Source of the DNA: Actinomadura sp. DC4
GTDB lineage: Bacteria > Actinomycetota > Actinomycetes > Streptosporangiales > Streptosporangiaceae
Length of the DNA stretch: 64,000 bases
Assembly (NCBI RefSeq): GCF_030406325.1
Contig: NZ_JAUEQY010000010.1
Location: 124,001 to 188,000 of the forward strand
Direction of reading: 5' to 3'
Each line of letters begins with the position of its first letter. The first letter of the stretch is position 1. A model generated the notes under the pieces. That model had not been told where the DNA came from, searched no databases, and saw only the letters and a list, made by a program, of their open reading frames with translations. This document shows, one piece after another, positions 8,186-16,421 of the stretch. The translations under genes were made by a program, and so were the position numbers.

Positions 8186-9280
8186 ATGGGAAAACTGGTA
8201 GTAGCTGTGGCTCTGGCCGGTACGACGGCGTTCGGCGCGACGCCGGACTGGCGGAAGGTGCCGCACTCGGCGACCGAGGCCACGTTAATGGACGTCGCCC
8301 CGATCAGCGGCACGGACGCCTGGTCGGTCGGGGAGCGGCAGCCGCCGTCCGACACCGCCTATCCCCTCGCCGAGCACTGGGACGGCACGTCGTGGACCGA
8401 GGTCCCGGTGCCCGCCACGCCCACGGGGTCGGGTGAGCTCGACGGAGTCAGCGCCGTGGCCACGAACGACGTCTGGGCCGTGGGCGACAGCAACGGACTG
8501 GGCCCGGTCCTGCGGCACTGGGACGGCACGTCCTGGGCCGCGGTCGCGCCCGCGGCACCGCCCTCCGGCGATCATGTCGGCGCCGACCGGCTGTACGACG
8601 TGGCGGCGTTGCCGGCCGGCCGTGCCTGGGCCGTGGGGCGGTATTCCGGCCGGAGCACCCCGAGCCCGGTGACCCTCATCGAGAGCTGGGACGGCCACGC
8701 GTGGACGCGGATGACGACGCCGAGCCCCGGGCTGTACGACAACACCCTGCAGGGCGTGGCGGCGGTGTCCGCCACCGACGCCTGGGCGGTCGGCTGGTCC
8801 GCCGGTGACCAGGGCAACGCCGCGCTCGCCCTGCACTGGAACGGCAAGACGTGGACCCGAGCCACGATGAAGCCGCCGGCCGGCAACACCGAGCTCCAGG
8901 GCGTCACCGCCGTGTCGGCCAATGACGTCTGGGCGGTCGGCGACAACGAGGGCCGGCCGCTGGTCATGCACTGGGACGGCACACGCTGGACCGCACTGCC
9001 CCGTCCCTCGGTGACCTCGGCGTGGCTGTACTCGGCCGCGCCCTCGCCCCAGGGCGGAGTCTGGGTGGCGGGCTACCAGATGACCGACGACGGCACGGTG
9101 AGCCGGCCCCTGTTCCTGCGCTGGAACGGCACCGCCTGGACCACCGGCACCAGCGAGGAGACCGAGGGCGCGGTGCACGGCCTCGCTCGCTCGGGCTCCT
9201 CGATCTGGGCGGTGGGGACGACCTCGCCGTGCTCGTGCTACGTCGCGCCGCCGCTGGTGGAGGTCTCAGGTACCCAGTAG
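8186..9280 (+). CDS. Secreted seven-bladed beta-propeller protein
   Basis: 364 residues from ATG 8186 (a GTG at 8177 is possible; no clear ribosome site for either). A short signal peptide (MGKLVVAVALAGTTAFGA) is followed by seven ~45-50-residue repeats with the pattern L-x-x-V-A-x-x-x-x-x-D-(A/V)-W-A-V-G ... H-W-(D/N)-G-x-x-W-T. The last repeat lacks its final W-(D/N)-G-x-x-W strand, and the mature N-terminus (PDWRKVPHSATEAT) looks like exactly that strand, so the ring can close in the usual 'velcro' way. Function unknown; a carbohydrate- or protein-binding role outside the cell is likely. Confidence 0.8.
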   Translation: MGKLVVAVALAGTTAFGATPDWRKVPHSATEATLMDVAPISGTDAWSVGERQPPSDTAYPLAEHWDGTSWTEVPVPATPTGSGELDGVSAVATNDVWAVGDSNGLGPVLRHWDGTSWAAVAPAAPPSGDHVGADRLYDVAALPAGRAWAVGRYSGRSTPSPVTLIESWDGHAWTRMTTPSPGLYDNTLQGVAAVSATDAWAVGWSAGDQGNAALALHWNGKTWTRATMKPPAGNTELQGVTAVSANDVWAVGDNEGRPLVMHWDGTRWTALPRPSVTSAWLYSAAPSPQGGVWVAGYQMTDDGTVSRPLFLRWNGTAWTTGTSEETEGAVHGLARSGSSIWAVGTTSPCSCYVAPPLVEVSGTQ

Positions 9281-10585
9281 CGCGGCCTCGATCGCGCGGT
9301 GGAACGTCGGGAAGGCATAGATCATCTCGCGCAGTTTCCGAACCGGGACCTCGGCGTGCACCGCGACCGCGAGCGCGCCGAGGATCTCGCCGCCGTACGG
9401 TCCGGCGCTCGTGGCCCCGACCAGTCTGCCGTCGCTCTCGATCAGCTTGAGGAAGCCCTCGGCGCCGTGCAGCCAGCCGCGGCTCGAGTTCGCCAGGTCG
9501 GTCGTGTAGATCTTGATGTCCCGCCCCTGCTCGCGCGCCTGCTTCTCGGTGAGGCCGACGGCGCCGATCTCCGGGTCGGTGAAGGTCACGCGGGGCAGCG
9601 CGTGGTAGTCGGCGCGGGGACCGTCCTCACCGAGGATGTCGCGCGCGGCGATGCGGGCCTGGTAGACCGAGACGTGCGTGAAGGCGCCCTTTCCGGTGAT
9701 GTCGCCCACCGCCCAGAGCCCGTCGCCGGCGCGCAGCCGGTCGTCGACCTCGACGAAGCGCTGCTGGTCGTCCAGGCCGACGGTGTCGAGGCCGAGACCT
9801 TGGAGGTTCGTACGGCGGCCGATGGCGACGAGGAGCTTCTCGGCGCGGATGTCGTCGTTGACGACGAAAGCGTCGTCGTACCGGACCTGCTCGGCCTTCG
9901 CCCCGACGCGTACGTCGATGCCTTCGGCCTCGAAGACCTTCTTCAGGAGCGCGCCGGACTCCGGCTCCTCGGGCGAGACGAGCCGTTCGGCCGCCTCGAC
10001 CACGGTCACCCGGCTGCCGAACCGGCTGAACACCTGCGCCAGCTCACAGCCGATCGCCCCGCCGCCGAGCACGATCAGCGACTCCGGTCGCGTCTTCGTC
10101 TCGATCGCCTCGCGGTTGGTCCAGTACGGGGTGTCGCTCAGCCCGTCGATCTTCGGGACGGCCGGCGCCGTGCCGGTGGCGATGACGACGCCCCGGCGTG
10201 CCCTGAAGACCTCGTCCCCGACGCGTACCTCTTTTGGCCCGGTCAGGCGCCCCTTGCCGCGTACGAGCCGGCCGCCCTTGTCCGTGAAGCGCTTGACCGC
10301 GGCCTCGTCGTTCCAGTCGGCGGTGACCTCTTGCACGCGTTCCGCGACCTTCTGCCACTCCGGCGTGATCTCCGCCGTACCGGCCAGGTTCTCTACACGT
10401 CGCCCCTCGGCCAGCGCGTCGGCCGCGCGGACCATGGCCTTGCTCGGAATGCACCCCCAGTACGGACATTCGCCCCCGACCAGGCGATCCTCGATCCCGA
10501 CCACGCTGAGCCCGGCCGCGGCGAGACTCCCCGCGACCTCTTCCCCACCTGGTCCCATGCCGATGACTACGACGTCGACGTCCAT
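9266..10585 (-). CDS. FAD-dependent pyridine nucleotide-disulfide oxidoreductase
   Basis: 439 residues from ATG 10585 (MDVDVVVIGMGPGGEE); an in-frame upstream ATG at 10612 would add nine residues. Motifs in order: FAD-binding VVIGMGPGGEEVA, the redox-active disulfide GGECPYWGCIPSK, a second Rossmann fold LIVLGGGAIGCELAQVF for NAD(P)H, the FAD-binding WAVGDITGKGAFTH, and a C-terminal dimerisation domain. The C-terminal HxxxxE of the family is present as FPTFHRAIE. It belongs with dihydrolipoamide dehydrogenase, mercuric reductase and soluble transhydrogenase-type enzymes; with no 2-oxoacid dehydrogenase or mer genes nearby the substrate is unknown. Its 3' end overlaps the propeller gene by 15 bp (convergent). 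Confidence 0.9.
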   Translation of the reverse strand: MDVDVVVIGMGPGGEEVAGSLAAAGLSVVGIEDRLVGGECPYWGCIPSKAMVRAADALAEGRRVENLAGTAEITPEWQKVAERVQEVTADWNDEAAVKRFTDKGGRLVRGKGRLTGPKEVRVGDEVFRARRGVVIATGTAPAVPKIDGLSDTPYWTNREAIETKTRPESLIVLGGGAIGCELAQVFSRFGSRVTVVEAAERLVSPEEPESGALLKKVFEAEGIDVRVGAKAEQVRYDDAFVVNDDIRAEKLLVAIGRRTNLQGLGLDTVGLDDQQRFVEVDDRLRAGDGLWAVGDITGKGAFTHVSVYQARIAARDILGEDGPRADYHALPRVTFTDPEIGAVGLTEKQAREQGRDIKIYTTDLANSSRGWLHGAEGFLKLIESDGRLVGATSAGPYGGEILGALAVAVHAEVPVRKLREMIYAFPTFHRAIEAALLGT

Positions 10586-10608
10586 GGGCCAGATCATTCC
10601 CTGTCTCG

Positions 10609-11421
10609 TCAATTCGCGACACTTTGCGCGATGGCGCGCTCGTAGAGTTTCCTCACGTCATCGTCGAAGTAGGCGCTGTAGGAGACCTGGTCCTCGACGC
10701 CACCGAGCTGATACCCCCCGATCACCCCGACCACCTCACCGCGCTTGGTCTTGGGGTCGTAGTGGGTGAGCCAGGGACTGCCGCTGGTGCCGGGCGGGTA
10801 GCCGCTGCAGGCGAACCGCATCTGGTATTTCAGCTGCTGGGTGGTCTTGTTGATGCAGGTCACAGGCTCGTCGGAGCTGGTGGGATAGCCGGTGACCCGC
10901 ACGATGTTGTGGAACCCCTGGCCGATCCCGAGCAGGTTGGACCCGAGGACGTCGGCGATGTTCTTGCCGTTCAGGGGGTCGAGGACGGCGAAGCCGACGT
11001 CGAGGTCCTGGTCGGAGTTCTTCGCCCACCGGTCGTCGACGAACTGCGCCTTCACCTTCCAGACGCCGTACGGGGCGTTGCCGTCGCGGTAGCCGGGGAC
11101 GAAGACGAGGTTGGTGAGGTAACCGCCGCCTCGTCCGGAGTGGACGCAGTGGGCGGCGGTGATGATCAGGTTGCGTTTTGGGCTGTCGACGGCGCTGGCC
11201 GTGCAGAAGTGGTCGCCCTTGGTGTCGTGGGAGAAGAGAGCACCGACGCGCTTGCCGAAGCTGGCCGGCTCGGCCGTTGGGGTGCCTGAAGGCGGATGGG
11301 CTCTTAGGAAGCGTTCACGGCTCCAAGGAGTGGTGTTGCCGGCGGGCTGTGGCAGGCCGGATCCGGCGCAGCCGGCGCAGAGCGCGGCGACCAGTCCCAC
11401 CGCCACCATGACCCTGCGCAT
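10609..11421 (-). CDS. Trypsin-like serine protease, predicted lipoprotein
   Basis: 270 residues. The ATG at 11421 has a GAGGGGG ribosome site six bases upstream. The N-terminus is a lipoprotein signal (MRRVMVAVGLVAALCAGC; lipobox LCAGC, lipid-bearing Cys18). The catalytic triad is visible as His in IITAAHCV, Asp in DQDLDVGFAVL and Ser in PPGTSGSPWL, giving a chymotrypsin/V8-type fold. Two further Cys pairs could form disulfides. It is predicted to be anchored on the outer face of the membrane. A much longer open frame extends upstream to 12600 but has no family content and runs through the thioesterase gene, so it is not used. Confidence 0.87.
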   Translation of the reverse strand: MRRVMVAVGLVAALCAGCAGSGLPQPAGNTTPWSRERFLRAHPPSGTPTAEPASFGKRVGALFSHDTKGDHFCTASAVDSPKRNLIITAAHCVHSGRGGGYLTNLVFVPGYRDGNAPYGVWKVKAQFVDDRWAKNSDQDLDVGFAVLDPLNGKNIADVLGSNLLGIGQGFHNIVRVTGYPTSSDEPVTCINKTTQQLKYQMRFACSGYPPGTSGSPWLTHYDPKTKRGEVVGVIGGYQLGGVEDQVSYSAYFDDDVRKLYERAIAQSVAN

Positions 11422-11562
11422 CGCGACCCCCTCGCGCGATTTCTTCCCTTGTGAAATAACTCGGCAAACTCCGGATTGCCTGAGTGTCGGGGTGCTGAAT
11501 TCGTCTGGCGGGCGCCGCCGCGCTTCACCTTGCGTCCGGTCGGGTTTGAGTAGATTGCTGCC

Positions 11563-12294
11563 ATGACTGGGACGGATGAGTGGTTGGTTCCGCTGGCGCG
11601 TTCGTCGGGCGCGCTGACGCTTGTCTGCGTTCCCTACGCGGGGGGCAGGCCAGGGGTGTTCGTGCCCCTCGCGCGAGGGCTGGACGGCGTCGACGTGCTC
11701 GCGGTGCAGCTCCCCGGGCACGGGGCGCGCTTGCGGGAGAAGCCGCTCACCTCTGTCGCGGCCATCGTTCCGGGGCTTGCCGCCGCGGTCGCGGAGCAGG
11801 TTCGCGGGCCGTACATCGTGCTCGGGCACAGCATGGGCGGGTTGGTCGGGGTCGAGCTGGTACGCGCGCTCCAGGAAGAGCGCGGGCCCGAGCACTTCAT
11901 CGTCTCCGCGTGCCGGGCGCCCAGTGAGCTGGAACAGGGCCAGAACTGGTACCGGCTGCCCGACGACGACCTCGTCGCCGCTCTCGTCTCCCTCGGCGCC
12001 GATCCCGTGCCGCTCGCGATTCAGGAGTTGCGGGACTTCGCGCTCCCCGTGCTGCGAGCCGACCTCGAGGTCGTCGAGAGCTTCGACTGCGGCGTACGGC
12101 CGAAGCTGCGGTGTCCGGTCACGGCGATCTCGGGGACCGAGGACCCCGACGCCATGCCCGAACTCATGCTCGACTGGGAGCGGGAGGCGGGCGGCGGGTT
12201 CCGGACCAAGGCGATCTCCGGTGGGCACTTTCTGCTCGAGGAGCGGCCGGCCGAAATGCTCCACGCCGTCCGGGACGTACTCGACGGGTGTTGA
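11563..12294 (+). CDS. Type II thioesterase (GrsT/RifR family)
   Basis: 243 residues with an alpha/beta hydrolase fold. Motifs: VPYAGGRPGVF near residue 25, VQLPGHGARLRE, nucleophile Ser in LGHSMGGLVG (around residue 91), acid Asp in ISGTEDPDAMP and His in SGGHFLLEE. TEII enzymes release aberrant acyl groups from carrier proteins of NRPS/PKS lines. No synthase, carrier protein or tailoring gene lies within the window, so it is an orphan here. Divergent from the serine protease, with a 141-bp spacer. Confidence 0.9.
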   Translation: MTGTDEWLVPLARSSGALTLVCVPYAGGRPGVFVPLARGLDGVDVLAVQLPGHGARLREKPLTSVAAIVPGLAAAVAEQVRGPYIVLGHSMGGLVGVELVRALQEERGPEHFIVSACRAPSELEQGQNWYRLPDDDLVAALVSLGADPVPLAIQELRDFALPVLRADLEVVESFDCGVRPKLRCPVTAISGTEDPDAMPELMLDWEREAGGGFRTKAISGGHFLLEERPAEMLHAVRDVLDGC

Positions 12295-12495
12295 CGGGCC
12301 CCGCGACGGCGCGCGGCCAACATGCTGGCCTGCGGAAACTGTGGTGGAACCGCCAAAGGGCGAGATAAGGTGACTTGCCCGGTTACCCCGACGTGAGTCC
12401 CCCTTTTCGGCCCGCAACACCGCATACCGCACCGGGGCTTCGAGCCACCCGCCGACAAACCGCCGCCCCCGCGACGACGCCAGGAGGTCACGTCG
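12295..12495. other. Gene-free stretch between thioesterase and pxpA-like gene
   Basis: No coding region is supported. Open frames on the minus strand here are high-GC shadows. No clear promoter hexamers or strong dyads were seen; the next landmark is the AGGAGG at 12482-12487. Confidence 0.4.
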
Positions 12496-12597
12496 ATGGG
12501 ACCCGTACATCCCGCCCATAGGTGTGCAGATCCCGTACGACTCCGCGCCACGCGAGGCGCGGATCGTGCCGCCGGAGGTGGCGCCCGGCCCGCCTGA
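12496..12597 (+). CDS. Possible 33-residue leader ORF upstream of the pxpA-like gene
   Basis: The ATG at 12496 is preceded by a full AGGAGG ribosome site with an 8-base spacer, the strongest Shine-Dalgarno in this region. The frame closes at a TGA (12595-12597), 23 bases before the GTG of the PxpA-like gene. The peptide is basic (MGPVHPAHRC..., about seven Arg) with no recognised domain. It could be a regulatory leader peptide or chance. Another reading frame (GTG 12524) is also open through here but runs across the next gene and is not favoured. Confidence 0.3.
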   Translation: MGPVHPAHRCADPVRLRATRGADRAAGGGARPA

Positions 12598-12620
12598 CAC
12601 GAATCCCCCTGGAGCAGAAC

Positions 12621-13322
12621 GTGACGTGGAAAATCAACATCAACACCGACCTGGGAGACGGCGGCGAGGAACTCGTCCCGCTGATCCCGTCGGTCACCGT
12701 CGCGTGCGGGTTCCACGCCGGGGATCCCCGGACCATGCATCGCGTGACGGCGCAGGCCGTAGAGGCGGGCATCGACGTCGGCGCGCTCGTCTCGTTCGGG
12801 GACCCGAGCCGTCTGCGCGATGACGTGCTCTACCAGATCGGCGCCCTCGACGCGTTCCTCCGGGCCGAGGGCGGCGCGATGCGCCACGTCAAACCGTACG
12901 GCCCGTTGTGCGGCCGGCGCGAGGAGTACGCGCGTGCGCTCCTGGAGGCCGTGGCCGCGTACGACGACGAGATGATCGTCATCGCCGGCCCGGGGTGGCC
13001 GCAGCGGCTGGCCGGGGAGTACGGCCTCACGGTCGTCCACGAGGGCTACATCGACCTGGAGTACGGGTCCGACGGCTATCCGCAGGTCGAGCAGGTCAAG
13101 AAGGCCCACCACCCGGACGACGTCGTACGACGCGCCCTCGGCATCGTCAAGGAACGTACGGCGCGGGCGCTGGACGGCTCCATGCTCGACGTCGCGACGC
13201 CGACCCTGGCCCTGCACGGCGACATGCCGAACATCCTTGAGGTGACCCGGCACGTACGACAGCGGCTGGCCGAGGAGGATATCGAGGTCGTCGGCCTCAC
13301 TCCGGCCCTGGCGGCGGCGTGA
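12621..13322 (+). CDS. LamB/YcsF (PxpA-like) family protein, divergent
   Basis: 233 residues from GTG 12621, which has GGAG six bases upstream. The family is recognisable from INTDLGDG (cf. DLNxDxGE), VACGFHAGDP, the YQIGAL and GGAMRHVKP segments and LHGDM. PxpA is the ATP-dependent 5-oxoprolinase A subunit, which normally works with PxpB and PxpC; neither is nearby. Three conserved positions differ from classical PxpA: GAHPS is GALVS, VKPHG is VKPYG, and the A-(E/D)-R-x-Y motif is replaced by YIDLEYG. Activity on 5-oxoproline is therefore doubtful. The stop overlaps the next gene's GTG, so the two are co-translated. Confidence 0.8.
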   Translation: MTWKININTDLGDGGEELVPLIPSVTVACGFHAGDPRTMHRVTAQAVEAGIDVGALVSFGDPSRLRDDVLYQIGALDAFLRAEGGAMRHVKPYGPLCGRREEYARALLEAVAAYDDEMIVIAGPGWPQRLAGEYGLTVVHEGYIDLEYGSDGYPQVEQVKKAHHPDDVVRRALGIVKERTARALDGSMLDVATPTLALHGDMPNILEVTRHVRQRLAEEDIEVVGLTPALAAA

Positions 13323-14374
13323 TCGGGCACCGGATCGCCGCGATCCCGGGGGACGGCATCGGCAGGGAGGTCCTGCCGGCGGCGCAGCGGGTACTGGACG
13401 CGGCGGCGTCGAGATACGACGTCCGGCTGAGCTGGGAAGAGCTCCCGTGGAGCTGCGCGTGGTACGCGGAGCACGGCGCCATGATGCCGGCGGACGGCAT
13501 CGACCGCTTGCGTGAGACGGACGCGATCTTCGTAGGAGCGATCGGTCATCCGAGAGTGCCTGACCACGTCTCGCTATGGGGATTGCTGATCCCGATCCGG
13601 CGCGCTTTCGATCAGTACGTGAACCTGCGCCCGGCACGACTGCTGCCCGGGCTCGCGAGCCCGCTGCGTGACTGCGGTCGCTTCGACGTCGCGATCGTCC
13701 GGGAGAACACCGAGGGCGAGTACTCCGACGTCGGCGGCCGCTTCGCGACCCCGGCGGGCGACGTGGCCGTCCAGGAGTCGATCTTCACACGACGGGGGTG
13801 CGAGCGGGTGCTGCGGTACGCGTTCGCGCTGGCACGGAGTCGTGGGGGCCGGCTCATCTCGGCGACCAAGTCCAACGGGATCATGCACACGATGCCGTTC
13901 TGGGACGAGGTCACGGCCGAGGTGGCCGCCGAGCATCCGGATGTCGAGTGGCGGCGGATGCATGTCGACGCCTTGGCGGCGCGCTTCATCACCGACCCGG
14001 AGGACTTGGACGTCGTGGTCGGCTCGAACCTGTTCGGCGACATCTTGAGCGACCTGGCCGCCGCGGTCTCGGGGTCTTTGGGCGTGGCGCCGTCGGCGAA
14101 CTTGGACCCGACGAGGGAGAACCCGTCGATGTTCGAGCCGGTCCACGGCTCCGCCCCGGACATCGCAGGCCGAGGCGTGGCCAACCCGATCGCCCAGGTC
14201 TGGTGCGGCGCGATGATGCTCGAACACCTGGGCCACCCGGAGGCGGCAGCCGACGTCCTCGCCGCGATCGAGACCGTCACCGCCGACCCCGTGCTGCGCA
14301 CCCGCGACCTGGGCGGTAAGGCCACGACAAAGGACGTCACCTCCGCGCTGGTCGATGTCCTGGCAAAGGCCTGA
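13319..14374 (+). CDS. Isocitrate/isopropylmalate-family dehydrogenase (tartrate/D-malate type)
   Basis: 351 residues from a GTG that overlaps the upstream stop (GTGA). Motifs: AIPGDGIGREVLPAA at the N-terminus, YVNLRPARLLPG and REN TEGEYSDVGGR (the tartrate/D-malate variant of the substrate loop), KSNGIMHTMPFWDEV with the catalytic Lys, the metal-binding Asp of VVVGSNLFGDILSDL, and FEPVHGSAPDIAGRG for NAD. The enzyme should oxidatively decarboxylate a 2-hydroxy (di)acid such as D-malate or tartrate. Coupling to a PxpA-like protein suggests a small catabolic unit of unknown substrate. Confidence 0.88.
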   Translation: MIGHRIAAIPGDGIGREVLPAAQRVLDAAASRYDVRLSWEELPWSCAWYAEHGAMMPADGIDRLRETDAIFVGAIGHPRVPDHVSLWGLLIPIRRAFDQYVNLRPARLLPGLASPLRDCGRFDVAIVRENTEGEYSDVGGRFATPAGDVAVQESIFTRRGCERVLRYAFALARSRGGRLISATKSNGIMHTMPFWDEVTAEVAAEHPDVEWRRMHVDALAARFITDPEDLDVVVGSNLFGDILSDLAAAVSGSLGVAPSANLDPTRENPSMFEPVHGSAPDIAGRGVANPIAQVWCGAMMLEHLGHPEAAADVLAAIETVTADPVLRTRDLGGKATTKDVTSALVDVLAKA

Positions 14375-14494
14375 TGCTCGGCGGCTTTGACTTAGCGTGA
14401 CGTGACGTCGCGTTCTCTTGAATGGCGAAGGATTGGTGGAATGCCGGAAGCAACGATGACACCACATGCCTGATCGTTGCCGAGGGTCCTTTAA

Positions 14495-15763
14495 TTAGCT
14501 GATCTTGCCAGGCTTTATGAACGCCTCATGGCGGACATGGTCATCCTGGCCGACGAAGGCTTTGAAAGCCTTGAGCCGATACGCAACTAGTTTTCGATCT
14601 TCAGTCTCAATCTTGAAGTCCTGCTTGAGATGGTTAATGTGGCGCTCGAACGCTGAAGCGTCGAGAGGCTGATCGAGCCTGCGATTGATCTCTTCCATTG
14701 TCAGGAAGTCGCTGGCACCGCGCAGCACAGCGTAAAGGGGATCGTGGGTGGTCTTTGTAAGCTCGACAAGAGGCTGGGGGTCGCCTTGGTGGGAGAGCGC
14801 ACGGTAAATTTGCGCTCCAATCGCGCGAGCCACTGGGGGCGGGAATGCGTTGCCGATCTGTCGGTAGTTGGAAGTCTTACGCCCTGTGAACGTCCAGCTG
14901 TAATCCAACCCGTTCCAACCTTGGAGTCGGGCGACCATCTCGCAGGTCAGCATGGGTCTGAAGCCCTCCTGCGCTCCTCTAACCGACTTTGGAGATCCCT
15001 TAGGGGTAGGGCCGTTGCCGAGTACTCGTGCGTTAACGCCTAGTTCCGCCCAGGCGCGTTTGGCTCGTGTCGGGCCCAGGTCAGCGCCACCGTGCTTCTT
15101 GGAACCGCCAACGATCGTCGGGGCAATATCGTTGGCCCCCGCAGCCCAATGCGCGGCCCATCTCCAGCCGTCTTCGGCCATCAGGTCCTTAAGAGTCTCG
15201 CCCACTGTCCTGGCCTGGCCTTGCTTCTCGGGCCACTGAAAGTACTGGAAGTCCTCCGGCTTCATCGCGACCAGGACGAACCGGGGCCGAAGCTGAGGCA
15301 CGCCGTAGTCCGAGGCGTGCAGTAGTTGCCAGTCTCCGATGTAACCGAGGTCTCTGAGCCGATCTAGTACATGCTGGCGGTAAGCGGAGAAGCGCGGCAT
15401 GCTCAGTCCCCGTACGTTCTCCAGCAGGAGTGCGCGGGGTTTCATGATCCCGCAGAGCTCGATCGCCCAGGCAAACAGGTCCCGCTCGTCGGTAGCGCCG
15501 AGTTGCTTGCCCGCGATGGTGAACGGCGGGCACGGCACTCCGCCAGCAAGAAGATCTATACCCATGTAATCGGAGGGGTTCCAGATGTCGGGATTGGCGA
15601 CGTCCCCTTCGGCGATCTTCCAGTCTGGCCGGTTGTGACGGAGAGTGTTGGCAGCGTTGGCATCCAGTTCGACCGCCAGGTCATGCTCGAACCCGGCCAG
15701 CTCTAGCCCCAGAGACTGCCCGCCGGCGCCGGCGCAGATCTCGACAACCTTGAAAGAATCCAT
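14495..15763 (-). CDS. DNA (cytosine-5) methyltransferase of a NaeI-type R-M system
   Basis: 422 residues from ATG 15763 (GGGGG ribosome site five bases upstream). The m5C motifs appear in order: I VVEICAGAGGQSLGLELAG, IV GGVPCPPFTIAGKQLG with the catalytic Cys, VI LLLENVRGL, VIII QLRPRFVLVAM, IX/TRD region ending MVARLQGW, X NYRQIGNAFPPPVARAIG. A ~90-residue C-terminal extension follows motif X. It faces vsr and the NaeI-like nuclease, so it presumably protects the nuclease's site (GCCGGC if specificity is as in NaeI). Two adjoining GCCGGC sites lie in its own motif I codons (15722-15733). Codon use is visibly more AT-rich than in flanking genes, which suggests transfer. Confidence 0.93.
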   Translation of the reverse strand: MDSFKVVEICAGAGGQSLGLELAGFEHDLAVELDANAANTLRHNRPDWKIAEGDVANPDIWNPSDYMGIDLLAGGVPCPPFTIAGKQLGATDERDLFAWAIELCGIMKPRALLLENVRGLSMPRFSAYRQHVLDRLRDLGYIGDWQLLHASDYGVPQLRPRFVLVAMKPEDFQYFQWPEKQGQARTVGETLKDLMAEDGWRWAAHWAAGANDIAPTIVGGSKKHGGADLGPTRAKRAWAELGVNARVLGNGPTPKGSPKSVRGAQEGFRPMLTCEMVARLQGWNGLDYSWTFTGRKTSNYRQIGNAFPPPVARAIGAQIYRALSHQGDPQPLVELTKTTHDPLYAVLRGASDFLTMEEINRRLDQPLDASAFERHINHLKQDFKIETEDRKLVAYRLKAFKAFVGQDDHVRHEAFIKPGKIS

Positions 15764-15881
15764 GGAGTCCCCCTCGTCGTTCCACAGCGGCGGTTGCAGG
15801 CCAGGCGAGGAGGGACTCATGGGGACTATCTTCCCTCATGCGACCCTCGTGCTGGCGAATCAAAGGAACTAAGGCAAGATC

Positions 15882-16385
15882 GTGTCCAACGTCCCAGGCG
15901 CCGACCCCCGCGAAGCAGCGTGGGCTAAGGGCGCTTATCCCCGCCCCATGAACGAAGGCCGGTCGCGCAACATGCGGGCGAACCGCCGTGCGGACACCAA
16001 GCCGGAAGTAGCTCTGCGCAGAGCTCTCCATGGCCTGGGCTACCGGTACCGGAAGGACTTCCGCCTTGATCTTCCTGGCGGGGTCCGGGTGCGGCCTGAC
16101 ATCGTGTTCACGGCCAAGAAGATCGCAGTCTTTGTTGACGGCTGCTTCTGGCATGTCTGTCCTGAGCACGGGCGCCAGCCAACGACAAACGAGTGGTACT
16201 GGACTCCGAAGCTGAGGCGGAACATGGAACGTGACCGCGCTGCCGACGCTGCACTTACCGCTTCCGGGTGGCAAGTTGTACGCCTCTGGGAACACGAGCC
16301 CCTCCCTTCCGCGGTCGACGCGGTGGTCGAGGCGCTGCATCCCGTTCAACTCGGACACAGGATCGACGCTACTCGGGAGCAGTGA
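15882..16385 (+). CDS. vsr: Vsr, very-short-patch mismatch endonuclease
   Basis: 167 residues from GTG 15882 (AAGG seven bases upstream; an ATG at 15948 is a shorter alternative). The Vsr core is clear: RSRNMRANRRADTKPEVALR, GYRYRKDFRLDLPGGVRVRPDIVF, KIAVFVDGCFWHVCPEHG and a C-terminal YWTPKLRRNMERDR. The catalytic Asp of the PDIVF/FVDGCFWH nuclease core and zinc-ligand His/Cys residues are present. It nicks next to T in T:G mismatches arising by deamination of 5-methylcytosine, so it repairs damage caused by the adjacent methyltransferase. Divergently transcribed from the methyltransferase with 118 bp between. Confidence 0.93.
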   Translation: MSNVPGADPREAAWAKGAYPRPMNEGRSRNMRANRRADTKPEVALRRALHGLGYRYRKDFRLDLPGGVRVRPDIVFTAKKIAVFVDGCFWHVCPEHGRQPTTNEWYWTPKLRRNMERDRAADAALTASGWQVVRLWEHEPLPSAVDAVVEALHPVQLGHRIDATREQ

Positions 16386-16421
16386 CAAGACGAGAGGCGC
16401 CCCAACGGGGCAGGTGTTGAT

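Noticed and set aside
10609-12600. 663-residue open frame on the minus strand
   Set aside because: Only the last 270 codons (from 11421) encode a recognisable protease with lipobox. The upstream part runs antisense through the thioesterase and has no family content.
12021-13637. 538-residue minus-strand frame opposite the thioesterase, PxpA-like and dehydrogenase genes
   Set aside because: Composition is Arg/Pro/Ala-rich shadow sequence and the plus strand holds clear conserved genes.
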